From assembly GCF_040183065.1 (NCBI RefSeq), contig NC_091127.1:21683891-21747890 (forward strand): a DNA stretch of 64,000 nucleotides. The letters are read 5' to 3'. This stretch comes from Periplaneta americana. Its lineage: Eukaryota; Arthropoda; Insecta; Blattodea; Blattidae. The position numbers and the translations under genes were made by a program. This document shows positions 23,883 to 37,416 of the stretch, one piece after another (positions within the stretch are counted from its first letter, which is position 1; each line of letters opens with the position of its first letter). The notes beneath the pieces are model-generated. The model saw only the letters and a program-made list of their open reading frames with translations. It was not told where the DNA came from and searched no databases.

Positions 23883-25170
23883 GGAGAAGCGTCTATTGTA
23901 ATAGAGCAAACAAATAGCATTTTATTTGTATTTATAATGCATTTCTTGAAGGAAATTATGAGGTCTTATAATAAGTATATACTCGTATGCTGTAAATCAT
24001 AATTCAGCTTTGTCCTGATGTGTCTAGTAAAACTTCCCATAAAGTGGACAGAAATGAAAAAAACTAAAATAACTTTTATTACAATTGTGAAGAGAATGGA
24101 AAGTCCTATGTTATTTACCGTGTACAGTGCTGACCTGCAATGCAATGAGCATGGAACAGCTGCAGCAAGTAAAGGATGAGAAGCGAAATATAATTTACAT
24201 TTTGTACATACCAAAACATGATTCCTAATGCAAATGGCAGTTGTGAGTGGAAGTCGCAAACTTCTGGTTCTTCCAAATAAACTCTTGCCTTGACCCATCT
24301 GTCTCAGTATATTCACCTTCCCAGCTTTTCCTTATTGGTAAGCCCCAAAATATATAACTTTTTAGTTTGCAGTATCAGAATAATTTTCCTTTTTACTTTT
24401 AAACTGTACACACAACACATCATATTCTTACATCTTCAGCATTATATTCATTAATAATAGTAAAATCTCTCTGTATCGGTGATCGAAATAAATTCCTTCA
24501 CATGGGAGGTCTGCCATAGGCTGTTACTTTGCAAAGCAATACAAAGTCTTAATTCATATTCTAATGAATCCTGGTTTCTCTTGACACAAACCTTGAAAAG
24601 CAACGCCATTAATAATAATTTGTACTCTATATGGAGATGCGAGAACTGCAGGCAGCATAAGCGGTTACTCAAACCGCCTTGACTGCAGCCATGAGAGATT
24701 TTACTATTTATTTAAAAATATCAAGTTATCTGGCAAGATAAAACTTGGTGTTCTAACCGCACCAATACTTCAGCCATGATCCTACAATTATTTACAAAAT
24801 ATGAATACATACTGCGAAAACAGTAACAATTTACATTTTAACACATTCACCTTTGAACATACACTTTTTCTTTACTAAAATATATAAGTATTATATTTTC
24901 CCATGCAATAAGTCACACTTGTCCCATTTTGATTGAAATTTCATTCACTTTATTTAAGTGGCAAGCAAGTTGCATTCTAACAAATTCATACAGCGCTGAT
25001 GAAGGTACAGTATTACTGTCGGGTGCGGTTTGGGAAAGGACTGCAATTACAGTGTAGGCCATTTTGAAAACTGATAATCAACAGTAGTAAAGTTACTATC
25101 TCACATCACAAGAAAAAATTTGCAATATTATTTATGAATGGAAAAACAGTATATATCATTACTTTAAAAA
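23883..25170. other. 3' UTR and downstream flank of the BTBD2-like gene
   Basis: AT-rich sequence with AATAAA at 24276 and 24487. The true transcript end cannot be fixed from sequence. No other gene seen. Confidence 0.4.
24276..24281 (+). promoter_or_regulatory. Candidate polyadenylation signal for BTBD2-like gene
   Basis: An AATAAA hexamer lies about 390 bases after the stop; another is at 24487-24492. Either could end the transcript. In this AT-rich DNA the hexamer is common, so the support is weak. Confidence 0.25.
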
Positions 25171-25606
25171 CTAAGGCCGGGTGCACACACAATCGGACGC
25201 GACACGACACGACATTTTGTCTCGTGGTACTTCTCTCCCATTGATTTCTTATCATGTGGTGCACATAGAATCAACATCGAATGACTGCTTGAAGTTTGCC
25301 GCGAGGAGACTGTCTGATAGCTGCAGTGCACTGCGCATGCGTTAGTAGTGGCTATGATTGATTGCCTTCACTATCTACAGACACTGTTGTTGTTGTGTAG
25401 TGCACATTATTCATAATGGAGCTCGATGCGGATAAATTAGTTGTTTTAATACAGGAAATATATGTTCTATAAAATCTTTTTAACAATATCACGATAATAA
25501 TGTGGTTCTAAAAATATGTGAGAAATTGCAAATGAGATGAAAGCACCAGGTGAATAATAATGTCGATGATAATAATAATTTGTAGTAGGCCTACTTCTCT
25601 GCTCTA

Positions 25607-26210
25607 CTGGGTGTTCAGTTCAAAATGTGTCATGGCTCGCTGTATGCCGTCATGTGGCTAGTCGATGAGCCTAGAGAATTCAATCTTCCTACACTTCCGC
25701 AGAGGTGTATTACTTATCTGCCAGAGAAGTTGCCTAGCAAGTACGGCGTTCATTCAGAAGAGTACTTACCGATACGTACGGTAACGCCGGTAGTGGCAGG
25801 AATGTGAACTGTTTCGAAACATGTACTGAGGTGAGTTTTTTCTTACTGTCGGGATATGGGGAGAGGGTTAAGACGATTACTTACATATTTGTTGACATTG
25901 ATTTCGACGGTCAATATGGACTCGGAGCATTTGATTTGTATTGTGGAATGTTGCCGTACGTAACTGATAACAAATACCCTGTGTACAACTTGGCTGCGCA
26001 AAACACAGTTCAAAAGAGGTTATGGTAGCTCACAGACGGTACAGACTGCCATCTGTTGCTACGACGTTCAAGTTATACCGCACACGTTCTCAAGTTCAGA
26101 TTGAATGCCTTGATTAATAGGCAACTTCTCTGACACAAGAGCTGAAACTCGCTTCAAATCGCTGACTCATCAACAGTGACGTCATGACACACTTTGAAAT
26201 GAACACCCAG
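25607..26210. mobile_element. TA-flanked element nested in 25175-26781
   Basis: Ends CTGGGTGTTCAGTTCAAAAT and inverse (TTTGAAATGAACACCCAG) with TA on both sides. The frames at 25625-25807 and 25804-26028 lie inside; I recognise no domain in them. Confidence 0.85.
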
Positions 26211-26511
26211 TATACTATCATTCATTATTGATTTAATACACTATTTTTCTTTATTGTGAGTCGTGAAGTAGTCATAAACATACAAAATGACGTTTGTGCA
26301 CTACGTTAGTAGTATTTAATTTTAAGATTCTTTCAATTCTATAGATTTTTAGGCGTATTAGGCATCCTTAGGAAATAATAACCAAAACTACAATGGAATT
26401 TCTCATATAGACAGTCCTCTTTCATTGACGCCATTTTCTAGCCCAGGCAGTTTTCTAAACACACAGCCAGCAAATCAGTTGTCGGGAGGCGTTGTAAAGC
26501 AAAACGTACCG

Positions 26512-26730
26512 TAAACTGGGGTAAAGAGGATCACATGTGGTAAAGTGGATCATATGTGTATTGCCTAGATAAGGCAGCGCCACATGGATCACACATGAAA
26601 AGAAAACCTTTCTTCTATAAGTGCCACTAAAAATAGTTTTCTTTGCATGTGTGATCCATATGGCGCTGACTTATCTAACAATACACATATGATCCACTTT
26701 ACCACATGTGATCCTCTTTACCCCAGTTTA
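26512..26730. mobile_element. Fold-back MITE nested in 25175-26781
   Basis: Near-perfect inverted arms of about 90 bp, beginning TAAACTGGGGTAAAGAGGAT and ending with its inverse. The two arms repeat gatcc-containing segments and leave a short loop near 26620. No coding capacity. Confidence 0.9.
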
Positions 26731-26789
26731 TGGTAGCGTCTTGCCTCGCCGCGTCGTGTCTGGTTCTGTGTGCACCCGGCCTAAAAAAG

Positions 26790-29700
26790 CAACAATAAAC
26801 AAAGGACAAATATAACCATTATCACCAGAACAACCGAATGTAGCCTGAAGCTGAAACTACTAAAATGTTCACACTGCTTGGCAACATTGCTTCCACTTCT
26901 CAAAGGATTGTCAGTACATAAGTAGTTTTTACATTGGAACTCCACAGCTGCTACTACTACATGGGCGAACACAATACATCAGCAAGCAAAGACTTGGAGC
27001 AACCACCATCTTGACATCTTTTATTCCAGACTTCACAAATGTGTGGGCTGTGAAGTCTTCGCAAAGTTTACAAAATACCATATTTTCTGACATATAAGTC
27101 ACATATTTTCATTTAAAAAATTGGATGATACACAATATTGATAGCAAATACTCTCGAATTAAAGGACATTTGTATCCATTTTAGAGAACAACTTAAATAA
27201 TACAATAACGAGTGTAAAGCCCCCAAAAAATAGTGAATCAGTAACATAACTGGTTTAACGAAAGGAAATAATGGTGGCTTGCTAATCAAAACAAGTTTTC
27301 TTTGAACTGTTTGGAATAGTGTAAATAAATTTGAAAACACATTTCATGTTTTGAATCTACCTTCATCAAAGTCGGTCAACTACCTCATTAAGAAGGTTCT
27401 TTCCTAATATAAGCATGAGATACGTCTTTCGCAGTCAGTGGTGGTTATGCAAGTGAAGTAGATGAAGGCCGCCTTCACCTCTTTTTCTGTGTTTTAATAA
27501 ATTATATTTTATCAATAAATTTAAAAAAGGCATTCCTCACTAATCTATCTTGCACGGCTTCATCACCAGTCAGGCCACATGATTAGCAAAAACCAGCTGG
27601 TAAGAGCAGCGTATAGATAATTATATAGTATGACACTTCGCGTCGATACCTTTGATGTAGCAGGACTGATTTCAATGACCTTCAAACCAGTTTGAGCATG
27701 AGATTCTGCTTTCTCCCAGGAGTTGGCACTGACATCACACCAGCTAGCAGTTGACACAGCGGAAATATAACACATATAATTAATACATCTAGGTACATTA
27801 TGTACTCAAATAAATTGGACCGATGAAATAATAAACCCGTCATTAATTGTAATGTGTAGACGATTTCTCAGGGCATGCTATGCTTGCTGCGCAAGCCCAA
27901 TATTTTCGTAGAATGTGTATTTCTCAAAATGGGATTACGTACATTAAAATTTATTTTGATTTTTGGAATACTGTATAGGCGTAATACCATCCGCTGGTTG
28001 CACACAGCAAGTATTGGCAACACTTGCTCGTTTCTCCGAGCTACAGGAAAGACGTAGAAATAGCGAGAATATGATGCGCGCGCAAGTGCCTTCCTCCTTA
28101 GTTCGTCCTGGGCGCACATGCTTCTGTTATGTGTTGTTCGAAGCTCTGGTCCAAGAGCTACACCAACGACTATTTAACGTTACACAGAGCAGTATTGACA
28201 GCGGGAATGTGCTGTGATTTGCGAGTGCAATGTAATTGTATGAGCAGAATGCATGTGTTAGCTGCTGCATGTATTATTAATTTGTAAACATTAATTTGAA
28301 GTATTGCAACGAGTTCGGAATTGTGTGTTATTGAAACCTTATTATTAAATCCATTTTCCCGAAGGACTATTCAAGAAAAGACAGACATTATAGAGAATAT
28401 GTGCGCTCGTTCAATGCAGCTCAATACAACAATGTGCATTGGTTGGCAGGGTCGAAAAAAACTAAATAAACTGTTTTGTTGGCCATGTTTGTTATATCAT
28501 ATCGAACTTCTACATCTGATAAGCGAATATGATCCATGACTCATAATGATTTCATAATTATAAAATAAATTATTTATGTGGGTCTGATTATTTTTATTAA
28601 TTATGAATTATTATATCCTCCTATCTTCCCCTATGAATAAAAGAGCAAGCCTAACTTTCGTGAGTAGCATTCGCCCCTGCTATAGAGTTCCTATATAATG
28701 AGAGTTGAGACGTGACCCCATCAACAATTAAAATATACAATGATTTGATAGCACTGAAAATGGAAAAACAAAACTCCTATGAAAAGTAAAACCATATACC
28801 TATATTATATGGTATACAAATATTAAACGAATTTGATACATAATTTTATAATGTATTATATTATTTTATAATATAATTTATTATATATAAAATAAAAAAA
28901 ATATTACAACTAATTTGTCACTGAGAATTAAGGAAAAGCTGTTAACTTGAATTTATTTGAAGCAAAGCGTTATTGGATTATGCAATAAGGTAGGCGATGT
29001 TTGGATCATGAGTCTCAACTCTATTCTCAATTATCATCTTAGCGTGTGCTCGATTACACTAACCTCTAGCGCTTGAAAGTGGAACTAAACGCCGGCGCAC
29101 AGAGAAATAAAACACAGGAAAATTCGCTTAGTGTCCAGTCTATATAATCCCTATTCGCTGGTAAGAGGTGTGAATGCTTCAGTAAACAAACCCGGTTGTC
29201 ATGACAACGACTTGCTTACTACAAATTGCCAATTCTTTTTGTGAAGCTATTATGGTCTCCTGAAGCGACATTCATGTGCTTTCTCCTTCTTGAAAAACAG
29301 AATCTTTGGTCATACAAACACAGGACCAGGCTCACAAACTGTAATATTTTGTAACTAAATAAGAAAGCATAAAATGTATAAAGAAATTAAATACTGTTTA
29401 AATTTACACATATATTTCAGTATTTCTTAACATTAGCATTTCATGAATATTATGTTTTGTGTAGATTTTAAAATGTCTTAAGTAGTAGCCTACTTTTTAA
29501 TGAAGAAAGTTGGCGTGAAATTCGAAACTACATTGTAAATCGCGCATTTGAGCTAACCAACGACTTCAGTTTTAGTTTATACATACTTTGTGGTAGCAAG
29601 TATATTAGTACGATGAAAACATGAATCCATTAGGTAAACAATTTGGTGTGTAATGTTTTGGAGACTACGTTCTCTCATTCTGCAGAAGAAAGATAAAATA

Positions 29701-32600
29701 ATTTAAAATAGAATCCAATATTCCAATATAGCTTACAAATATGTTCACGCCATCACCAATGATGTCACTCTACTCATCGAATCTATGAAATTACCTAGAA
29801 TTATTTTGGTCTTCACCTTATTTACTGGGTACGAGCCGCCACTGTTTACAGTATCACGGTAATTCAACGATCTATTCACAGATCTAAGGAAAAAATAATC
29901 TATTCATTCAGTTAAAAGATTCATTAAATCAATGTGTAAGGACAAAACTACACATACCAAGTCAATCAGGGGTAGCAGTTTTCAGACTGACAGGTCATGA
30001 CAATGTATCCACAAAAAAAACTGATATTTGCAGTTTGTTAGATCCATTACGCGAACTGAATGACGAAATGGACCAAGAACCCTCCATTAAAATGTCAATT
30101 TCTATTAACTAGGGAACCATAATTGAGAAATATTTTACTGCAAGAGGACAAATTGTTTCATATTGCCAACTGTCTGGCATTAGATAAAAATCATGTTTTC
30201 ACACTTATTCACACAATTACAGTAATTCAAAGAAAACACTGAAGTTCTGCTGGAAAAGGACAATCTATTATACACAATCACTTCATAACTACAATGTAAG
30301 TATGCAATAGCTCAAACTGAGACAATAGTGAAGAAATGGAATGAGAAATGACTGGATATGCATTCCTGTTCCTCAAGAACATTTTCAATATTGAAGATTA
30401 CAATGCAGACTAGAGGAATGTGATATCTACAAAGAGTATTCTAAAATAAAACTACAAATACAAACAAAAAATATACAGTAAACAGGTGTCGATAGGTATT
30501 CTAGTAATAAGACGTTAAATGGTTACTTCACGATTATGAAAACAACTCAGAATTCTGTAATGATATGTACTTATTTGGTATTGACACGACATCTATTGCA
30601 ACTCCTAATAAAGCACTAATTGCTCTTTGGGCTGGATTCTTAAAAAATGATAATGATTTTATTTTAAGCGTGACTTATATGCACAAAAATATTGTACTTT
30701 TCATTCAGTCTTTTGGATAGAGTGGAAATAAACATTTCCAACTGATTTCAATACAGTAAATGTGAAAATATAATTCAGCTTTTTACAGTGGCCCTCAACG
30801 AAGCTACAGAATTATTTTGTTATATTGCATGCATCTCACACATCTATGATCGATCAGATCTTCAAAAATTGTCCAGACTCACACAAGCCCATCAAACAGT
30901 GTCAGGTGGAGGGATTCTCCAACATAAAGGAATGAAGCAAATGGAAAATTACATTAGATAGAATTCCTAACAAAAGAATTCTGTTTGGCAAACGAATCTG
31001 TCCCCAGCAAAAATGTCTGTTTTCTCCCAGGCCTCCTCTTTACTATTGTTATGAACTGACAAGCAGTATTGCCGGAGTTCCTGATCAATTGCTTATGTTC
31101 TATGTGCATTATCAGAGAGAGACATTGGTACAAACTATAGTTCAATCTGACATCTTAAGGTTGGCCATGATACAGTACAATTGGGAAGTGAACTGGCTAT
31201 TTCCTGACACATACAGGGAAAATAATGTAAGTAAGTCATAATTTACAATATGATCTTTGAAGCCGTTTGGGTAAAGTTCATATTCATATGAACACGAGTT
31301 CAAATCTAAATGTTTAAAGTAATGTTCCCTAACTTGTAGAAATAAAGGCACTATTATGTATCACGTATTACTAATAATTTCCTGCTGTGATCTTTATCGA
31401 AAGATCATGCTTCTCCTTACAAGCAAATTAAAATTCTAAAATGCTGAATATAACGATTTGGTGTTTCTTTATGACTTTTGTGTTGAAAACTACATTACTA
31501 CTCAATGACTTTTCGAATAGAAAAATTCCAGATTGAAATGCATCTACAAAGGTTTTTCAAACTTTCCATATCAGCTCACTTTGTAGCGTTTATAAGTGAA
31601 GCATAAAGGACAGTCATAAAGAAATTGACGCGAGATAAACAGTATCTGTGAACATTAACTAAGTTTTCTGGCTGTCAGTCTCTGAAAGTTATTTAGAATA
31701 ATGAAAGCACAGCTATATTTTTTAGAATCAAACAGCCATAGTTTCACAACCGTTCAAAAGGGGACCCATACTCATATTCATATGAATGTTCTTATTGAAA
31801 ACAGTTTCAAAACTCATATGCTACAGTTATGATCTTTCTTCCTATTTTCTATTAATAATAAATAAAAAAAATAGCACTTTTATAACTAACATCTGTTGTC
31901 TCATAGTTCGAAATCAAACAAACCTTGACTATTAATTAAATAGGAAATTCTATATAGCCATGGCAAATTTTTATTTGTAGAAGATATATGTTGTTTGGAT
32001 AGGCAAAGAAAGGTTGCTGAATGCTATATACCAGTGTTCCTCAATCTTTTCTGTAAATGTACTCCCTTAAGCTTAAAATTTTCAACTACCTCCATAATAA
32101 AAATCATAAATACAACAAGCAAATTTTAATGTAACAGCCATCACAGCCAGCGCCAGTATTTTTGGCAAGTGTCCTTGAGTACAATGCCCAGTCAGTGACC
32201 ATTTGTTGCCAGTGCAGCTGAGAATGGTACCACCTCCTAAACAGAAGTCACGTCAGCAATCAGCCAATCACAGTTGTCAGCTTTCTCACCCACACACCGG
32301 CAAAGATAAGATACTCCCTCTTAACGTGCCCATTGCTTATTTCACATGCCAAAAATGGTGGCTTTGGTTATACAGTCGTTAATGTACCTACTCAGTTTTG
32401 TAGTAATGCAGGGATCAATGCAGTGAATACCAATGGTAAATTAACAAAGTAATTTTATGTATTAAAAATACAAGAAAAGTGCTTCGATAATAATTATTTC
32501 TGTTTAAAAACTACATAATTTGAAAATTCACTTTGATGAATAAGATGTTAACAGTCCATTTAAAACCACAACAAAAATGGCAACCAGTTAAATATCAAGT
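26790..32600. other. Intergenic stretch without recognised features
   Basis: Nearly 6 kb of AT-rich sequence (very AT-rich at 28840-28915). No splice-supported exons, RT/transposase motifs or tRNA-like heads were seen; unrecognised old repeats are likely. Confidence 0.5.
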
Positions 32601-32616
32601 AGGTAATATCACAGAA

Positions 32617-32864
32617 AGCCACTGGCTTAGCTCAGTTGGCTAAGGCGCTTGCCTGCCGATCTGGTGTTGTGCCCTGGCATGGGTTCAATTCCCACTTCGG
32701 CTGATTACCTGATTGGGTTTTTCCCCGAGGTTTTCCCCAACTGTAAGGCAAATGTCAGGCAATCCATGGCGAATCTTCTGCCTCATCTCGCTATCACCAA
32801 TCCCATCTACACTAAATAACCTCATAGTTGATATAGAGTCGTGTAAAATAACCAATAAAATTAA
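32617..32864 (+). mobile_element. tRNA-derived SINE (family 2), full length
   Basis: The head CTGGCTTAGCTCAGTTGGCT with B box GGGTTCAATTCCCAC, then ctcatctcgctatcaccaat in the body and an A-rich end. Duplication AATATCACAGAA / AATATCACGGAA (32605-32616 and 32865-32876). Confidence 0.92.
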
Positions 32865-32999
32865 AATATCACGGAATATTAAATTTCTGGTTTTCTGCCA
32901 GCTGTAACTGTAAGTAATGTATCTGTTACAGAATTGATGCAGTGAGTAAGTAATTCACCAGCCACTCCTCCAGCTAGTTCGCTTAGTTATATCAATATA

Positions 33000-33822
33000 C
33001 AGTAGAACTTGGTTATAGCGACCTCGTTTTATGCGACACCACACCTATAACGTCAAATATTCTGTGGTCCCTATTAATTCCCCATAAGACATATGCTTTT
33101 CTACCTTGCTTAATACAACAAATGCATATGCGTCTACCTCGCATATAACGTCATTTTCAACTTCGGTTTGGAATAAGATTTTCTAAGAACCAAAGTATTT
33201 TAAGAAATATTTTGTTGAAATCTCACCCTGACAAATTCTTTACAGTCTCCTTCTGTCATAGACCTCTGGAATGTAGGCGGATTCCCCACCCCATTGTAAC
33301 CTGCCCGAATTCATGTGGTATTAGATCAGTTTCGACAGGAAGTTTTCATTAAGTGCACGCATTTTAATGCAGTATGGCCACTAAAAGAAGTGAGTGACGC
33401 TTTAGAAGTCATTAGAATTATGACCATGTTCTATGAAGCTAGGGAAGGGAGCAGTGAAATTGCAACTGAAATTATGAACATAGAACGTAATTTAGCCCTA
33501 GAAAGTGTGTATTGGGCAAGTAGAAGACAACAGAGTAAAATGACTGATTACTTCACTTCTAAGTAAAGTAGTTTGGTGAGTACTGAACAAACTGTTTTAA
33601 TACAGAATACTGTATTTATAATTATAGGCATATGTGTATTTTATTATGTTTATTGTAAGCTTAAAAGTCAATACATAAATCTAAAATAAGTCTAATTAAG
33701 TTTGTTATTTTTCATTTTCCACCTCACTAGATTGATAATGTGAATCTCGGTTACTGCGATACTCGTTTATAACAACATAATTTTTAAGGTCCCTTGGATG
33801 TCGTTATAACCAAGTTCTACTG
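33000..33822 (+). mobile_element. Tigger/pogo-type transposon remnant
   Basis: Ends CAGTAGAACTTGGTTATAGC and inverse (TCGTTATAACCAAGTTCTACTG) flanked by TA (32998-32999, 33823-33824). This terminal sequence and TA target fit the pogo/Tigger group. Only the C-terminal part of a transposase remains (33315-33566). Confidence 0.9.
33315..33566 (+). pseudogene. Tigger-type transposase C-terminal remnant
   Basis: The frame includes AVWPLKEVSDALEVI and ends RRQQSKMTDYFTSK before TAA. The DDE catalytic region and the DNA-binding domain are gone. QSKMTDYF fits the PCNA-interacting (PIP) box pattern Q-x-x-hydrophobic-x-x-aromatic-aromatic, reported at the C-terminus of pogo-like transposases. Confidence 0.7.
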
Positions 33823-34995
33823 TAATTGAATGAGAAAGTCAACCACTGCTGAGTCAACAAATTCAATCTCAGCATCTGCTTTGTAATGACATTTTTTTTA
33901 TTTATTACACAATCTTTACTAGAAATAATGTAGTTTTTAATTGTTTTTTGTTTCATTTTTTACAGTTCTTTCAGTGCCACCAAACAATGCTTACTGAAGA
34001 ATGGACACTTCTTAAAACATGAGCTACAATAAACTCTATTGCAAATTAACACTTACAAGAATCAAATCAAATTATGCGCCACTACACAAAATCTGGAAGG
34101 ACGTCAGTCTTATGTAGGTTTAAAAGTACTATGTTACTACACATCGGCAACACAAAGTAATTTTCGAATGATTTATTTAGTATCGTCTAGTCTTAATCAT
34201 TGACAAAAATAATTATCCCTTCAGTCCTCTCCAAGTACACCCAGAACACTGTGTATATCACGGGATGGCAGGACAATATACTATGATCATGGAACAAAAA
34301 AATAAAGCAGGCTATGAAGAACAGGCACGTGATTATGGAAGATATTCATGCTTTAGGTTGGTGACTCAGAAAAATGAGGTAACACTCAACCATGTAATGC
34401 CAAATACATGTAATGTGTGTGTGGGTTGGGGGGGGGGGGACCCACAAGAAGTGGTTCTTTATTTTTTAGTTTTTCACTGAATCTGAGGAAATGTGTTGAT
34501 GGTCGAGGCCTCTCTGTGCTCCTAACATTCAAGACAGATGTCACTCCTAGTTGCAGTAGCCAATTAATACACTCAGTTGTAATTGTATCAGTGCAGTGTT
34601 GCATGTGAAATACTGCACTTTTTTGTGATGTATATATTAAACCATCTTTGTGGAGAAATTTTACAGGAAATCCTATAAGAAGCTCCCCAATTCTTCTATT
34701 CCTGGTAAACCAACACACCAATTAATGGAAAAATTTCTTTGAAGTAGTAATTTTGTATTAGACTACATAGAGGGAGAAAAAACGGCGTTTCTTAGACTAG
34801 ACAGCATTTCAGCAGGCGGTTAGCTTCTACATGCGCCATAGCATTTCTGGTATGTGACGTCACAAGCTTGTACAGTAGAACCAACCAGAATCAGTCTATA
34901 ACAAGCACTTTCCGAGTTCGTTTGTTCACGCGCGAGTGTTTCAATACATTGAATAAGTAAAACTAACATTTACTGTGTGTATGTAAGGTAAATAA

Positions 34996-35215
34996 ATGGA
35001 AGAAGAGACTGTAAAAAGACAAGTATTACACAAGCAGGCATGGAAAATAGTGTTTAAGGTGTATAATTATTTTTAAAATGTTGAGGAGAACGCTGCCGGC
35101 CATCTTGGTGCTGGCAGCAACGTTGCCAACATGCAAGAAACGACTGCAGAAGCATGTGGTGTGGGATTGAGAACCGTGCAAAGAATATTGTTAGTGAAGG
35201 AAAGAGAGTTTGTTT
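34996..35215 (+). pseudogene. Transposase-like N-terminal HTH fragment
   Basis: The translation KRQVLHKQAWKIVFKVYNYF, then a stop, then in the same frame ETTAEACGVGLRTVQRILLV, resembles the helix-turn-helix start of insect DDE transposases (pattern A-x-x-x-G-V-x-x-R-T-V-Q-R-I). Downstream sequence is not recognisable. Element ends not found. Confidence 0.5.
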
Positions 35216-35751
35216 GGTGTCATGCTTACAGTAATCAACGGCTAAGGTCATTATTGTCTTTTGATAATTTAAATTCTCTCCTGCGCTATTTGTATTGTAT
35301 GTGCTCGTGAAGTACGATGTGGCAATGTTGTACGCTGCCTTGCTCTCTCTATCTGTCTCTTTCGACGCAAACGCTAGCAGACAACCGCCTTCCGAATTGC
35401 CGTCGACTCAAACTGAGAAAAAGTAGGTTAAACTGACACTCAATTACAGACCAATCTTCGAAACACGAGGGAATTATGATTGAGTTCAAACTGCTTCAAA
35501 TGTTTAGACATACTCAACATTTCACAGTAAGAAAAATACCAGGTTTCCAAAGATGCGAGCTGTGTTTACAGGCAGTCATGTTTTCGAGCATCCACTGCTA
35601 ATAACAAGTACATACTCATACACTTAATCACAAAAGCAAGTTACGATTTACCAGCAGGCAAATAATGCCATAGGAGAAGCCAGTTACGTGAGACAATCAG
35701 GAAACGTATGGCCTTGTAATTTAGCTACTAAAATAAAGATTTATCATTTAA

Positions 35752-36801
35752 AGCTACGGTTTGGCTACGGCGATCTTTGCTGGGATTCTGTCCCGTTGAT
35801 TTGAATGTGCATGGTTTCTTTATGGCGATGAACGTCAACAAATGTCGCTGGGCTCGACGAACATCGTCGGCATTTGCCTTGGAGGCAAAAACCTGGCGAT
35901 CATCGCCGAGAAACCAATTGTAAAATTACAGTAGGTGATGAATTAAATCATTTAATAACGTGATTTATACATCATACATACCATAATGGCGGTAAAACAG
36001 GAATCTTTCTGCAATTTCTCCACTAATGAAGACGAGATATTGAGTAAACATAAATCCCTGAACCAAAAAGAAGAACCAACGTAAACAATAAAAAATCTAT
36101 ATTTTGTAACAACCAGAACTGTCCATACAACTGAGTAAAGTGATTCATAATTGAAGGACACACACACGATGCGGCAGATTTAGCTACTGAAGCAAAAGTT
36201 TCAGTGTGAAATAGTAAGTGAAGTGGAATTCCGAGCAAAGGGAGAAGTGCAACAACCTCGTTCTCACATTATTTTTTTTATTTGTAACATTATTTCCTAA
36301 ATGAAAAAAATAACATTGTAAAAAGAAAAATAAAGTGTTGATATCATTCGGTTTTACCTTAAAGTTGTGCTTATCTTTCAGCTGGGCTTATTGGTTTGTG
36401 AATAAATTTTGTGGGTAATTTTACAATATCTTTTCAATTGAACTTAAAATAAAATGAAATTGTTCGGGAGAAAGTCTGAAATAATCCTTATAATTGGTGG
36501 GTTCATTTTCAAGATGTCTTAATATCAATTAATTAAAAGACCCCTCTGTATATCTATTTCTAAACATGACATTAACTATTTTAAAGATCCGTACTTGTTT
36601 TTCAAGGCAAAACTTATATTATAACGTTATCATATTGTCATCCACTTATCAGCTGATCAGACATGGTCAACTATATAAAACACATTTACTATCCACCTAC
36701 GAAGTTCGCCGGTAAAGAAACCACTCTCTGACGATGACCGCTGGTGATTTCAATAGTCAGCGATGTACGTTCGACGAAGATCGTTGTAGCCAAACTGTAG
36801 C
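35752..36801. mobile_element. TTAA-flanked element (piggyBac-like target)
   Basis: TTAA at 35748-35751 and 36802-36805. The left end agctacggtttggctacggc is matched by gttgtagccaaactgtagc at the right. No transposase. TTAA targets are typical of piggyBac-type elements, so a piggyBac-mobilised MITE is the likeliest reading. It ends about 230 bases from the terminal exon of the Q/P-rich gene. Confidence 0.75.
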
Positions 36802-37027
36802 TTAAGCATTTCTTACTACTTTTGACACTCATCATGTACGTACATGTTAGTAATTATTATTTGATCAATCATCTTAGCATTTAGTATCTAGTGCGAAATT
36901 TGACCAAGTACTGTATACGTAAAAAGCAAAAGGAGGGACGAGACTAAATGAACAGTAAGGGTCACAGATTCGTTTGCCAGACTGCGGGCCTGCATTAAGT
37001 AACGAGATTGAGCAATGCCACGAACGC

Positions 37028-37416
37028 CTACTGCGGCATCATCCAGTAAGGGCTGTACTGGTACTGCCCCTGTGGTGCGTAGTAGGGATACTGGTGGTGC
37101 TGAGGTGGAGGTGGAGGTGGGGGTGGGGGCTGCAGTAGCCCCTGTTGCTGCTGAGAATTGGGTGGAGGAGGAGGTGGGGGCGGTGGATACATGTTGATGC
37201 CATGCATATGGAACGGCAGATTTGCATTGTACAGCTGCGGCTTCGAAGAGTAGTGATTGAAGGATGGGCGGTCACGGCCGGTGGGACCACGCTGCTGGAA
37301 GTCACCACTTCCTCCTCTAGGGTTTCCGCCACTTGTGCCTGTCGAGTGGTTGTTCCCATCCACTTCTTCTCTTTCCCTCTCTCTCTCACCCTCCTCTCCT
37401 TCTTCTATGCTGAATC
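37028..37416 (-). CDS. Q/P-rich gene, terminal coding exon with stop
   Basis: The acceptor tgttttgtgcag ends at 37417. The frame gives FSIEEGEEGERERERE, a Gly/Asn/Arg-rich part, SFNHYSSKPQLYNANLPFHM, two runs of nine prolines separated by a Gln stretch, and the Tyr-rich end YYAPQGQYQYSPYWMMPQ before TAG (37030-37028). Other frames on both strands are open over the same DNA but lack splice agreement. No clear poly(A) signal could be chosen downstream, where a TTAA-flanked repeat starts within 230 bases. Confidence 0.75.

Larger units (their letters stand above)
25175..26781. mobile_element. Harbinger-like MITE with two nested insertions
   Basis: Ends GGCCGGGTGCACACA and inverse TGTGTGCACCCGGCC, flanked by TAA on both sides (25172-25174, 26782-26784). 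The 3-bp target and GGCC start recall the Harbinger derivative at 22833. Removing the two nested inserts leaves about 780 bp. Confidence 0.85.

Noticed and set aside
25625-26028. A host gene in the frames at 25625-26028
   Set aside because: They lie inside a TA-flanked transposable element and show no domain.
27850-28540. A gene suggested by overlapping short frames on both strands
   Set aside because: No splice-compatible exon chain, no recognised domain, and frame lengths near those expected by chance.
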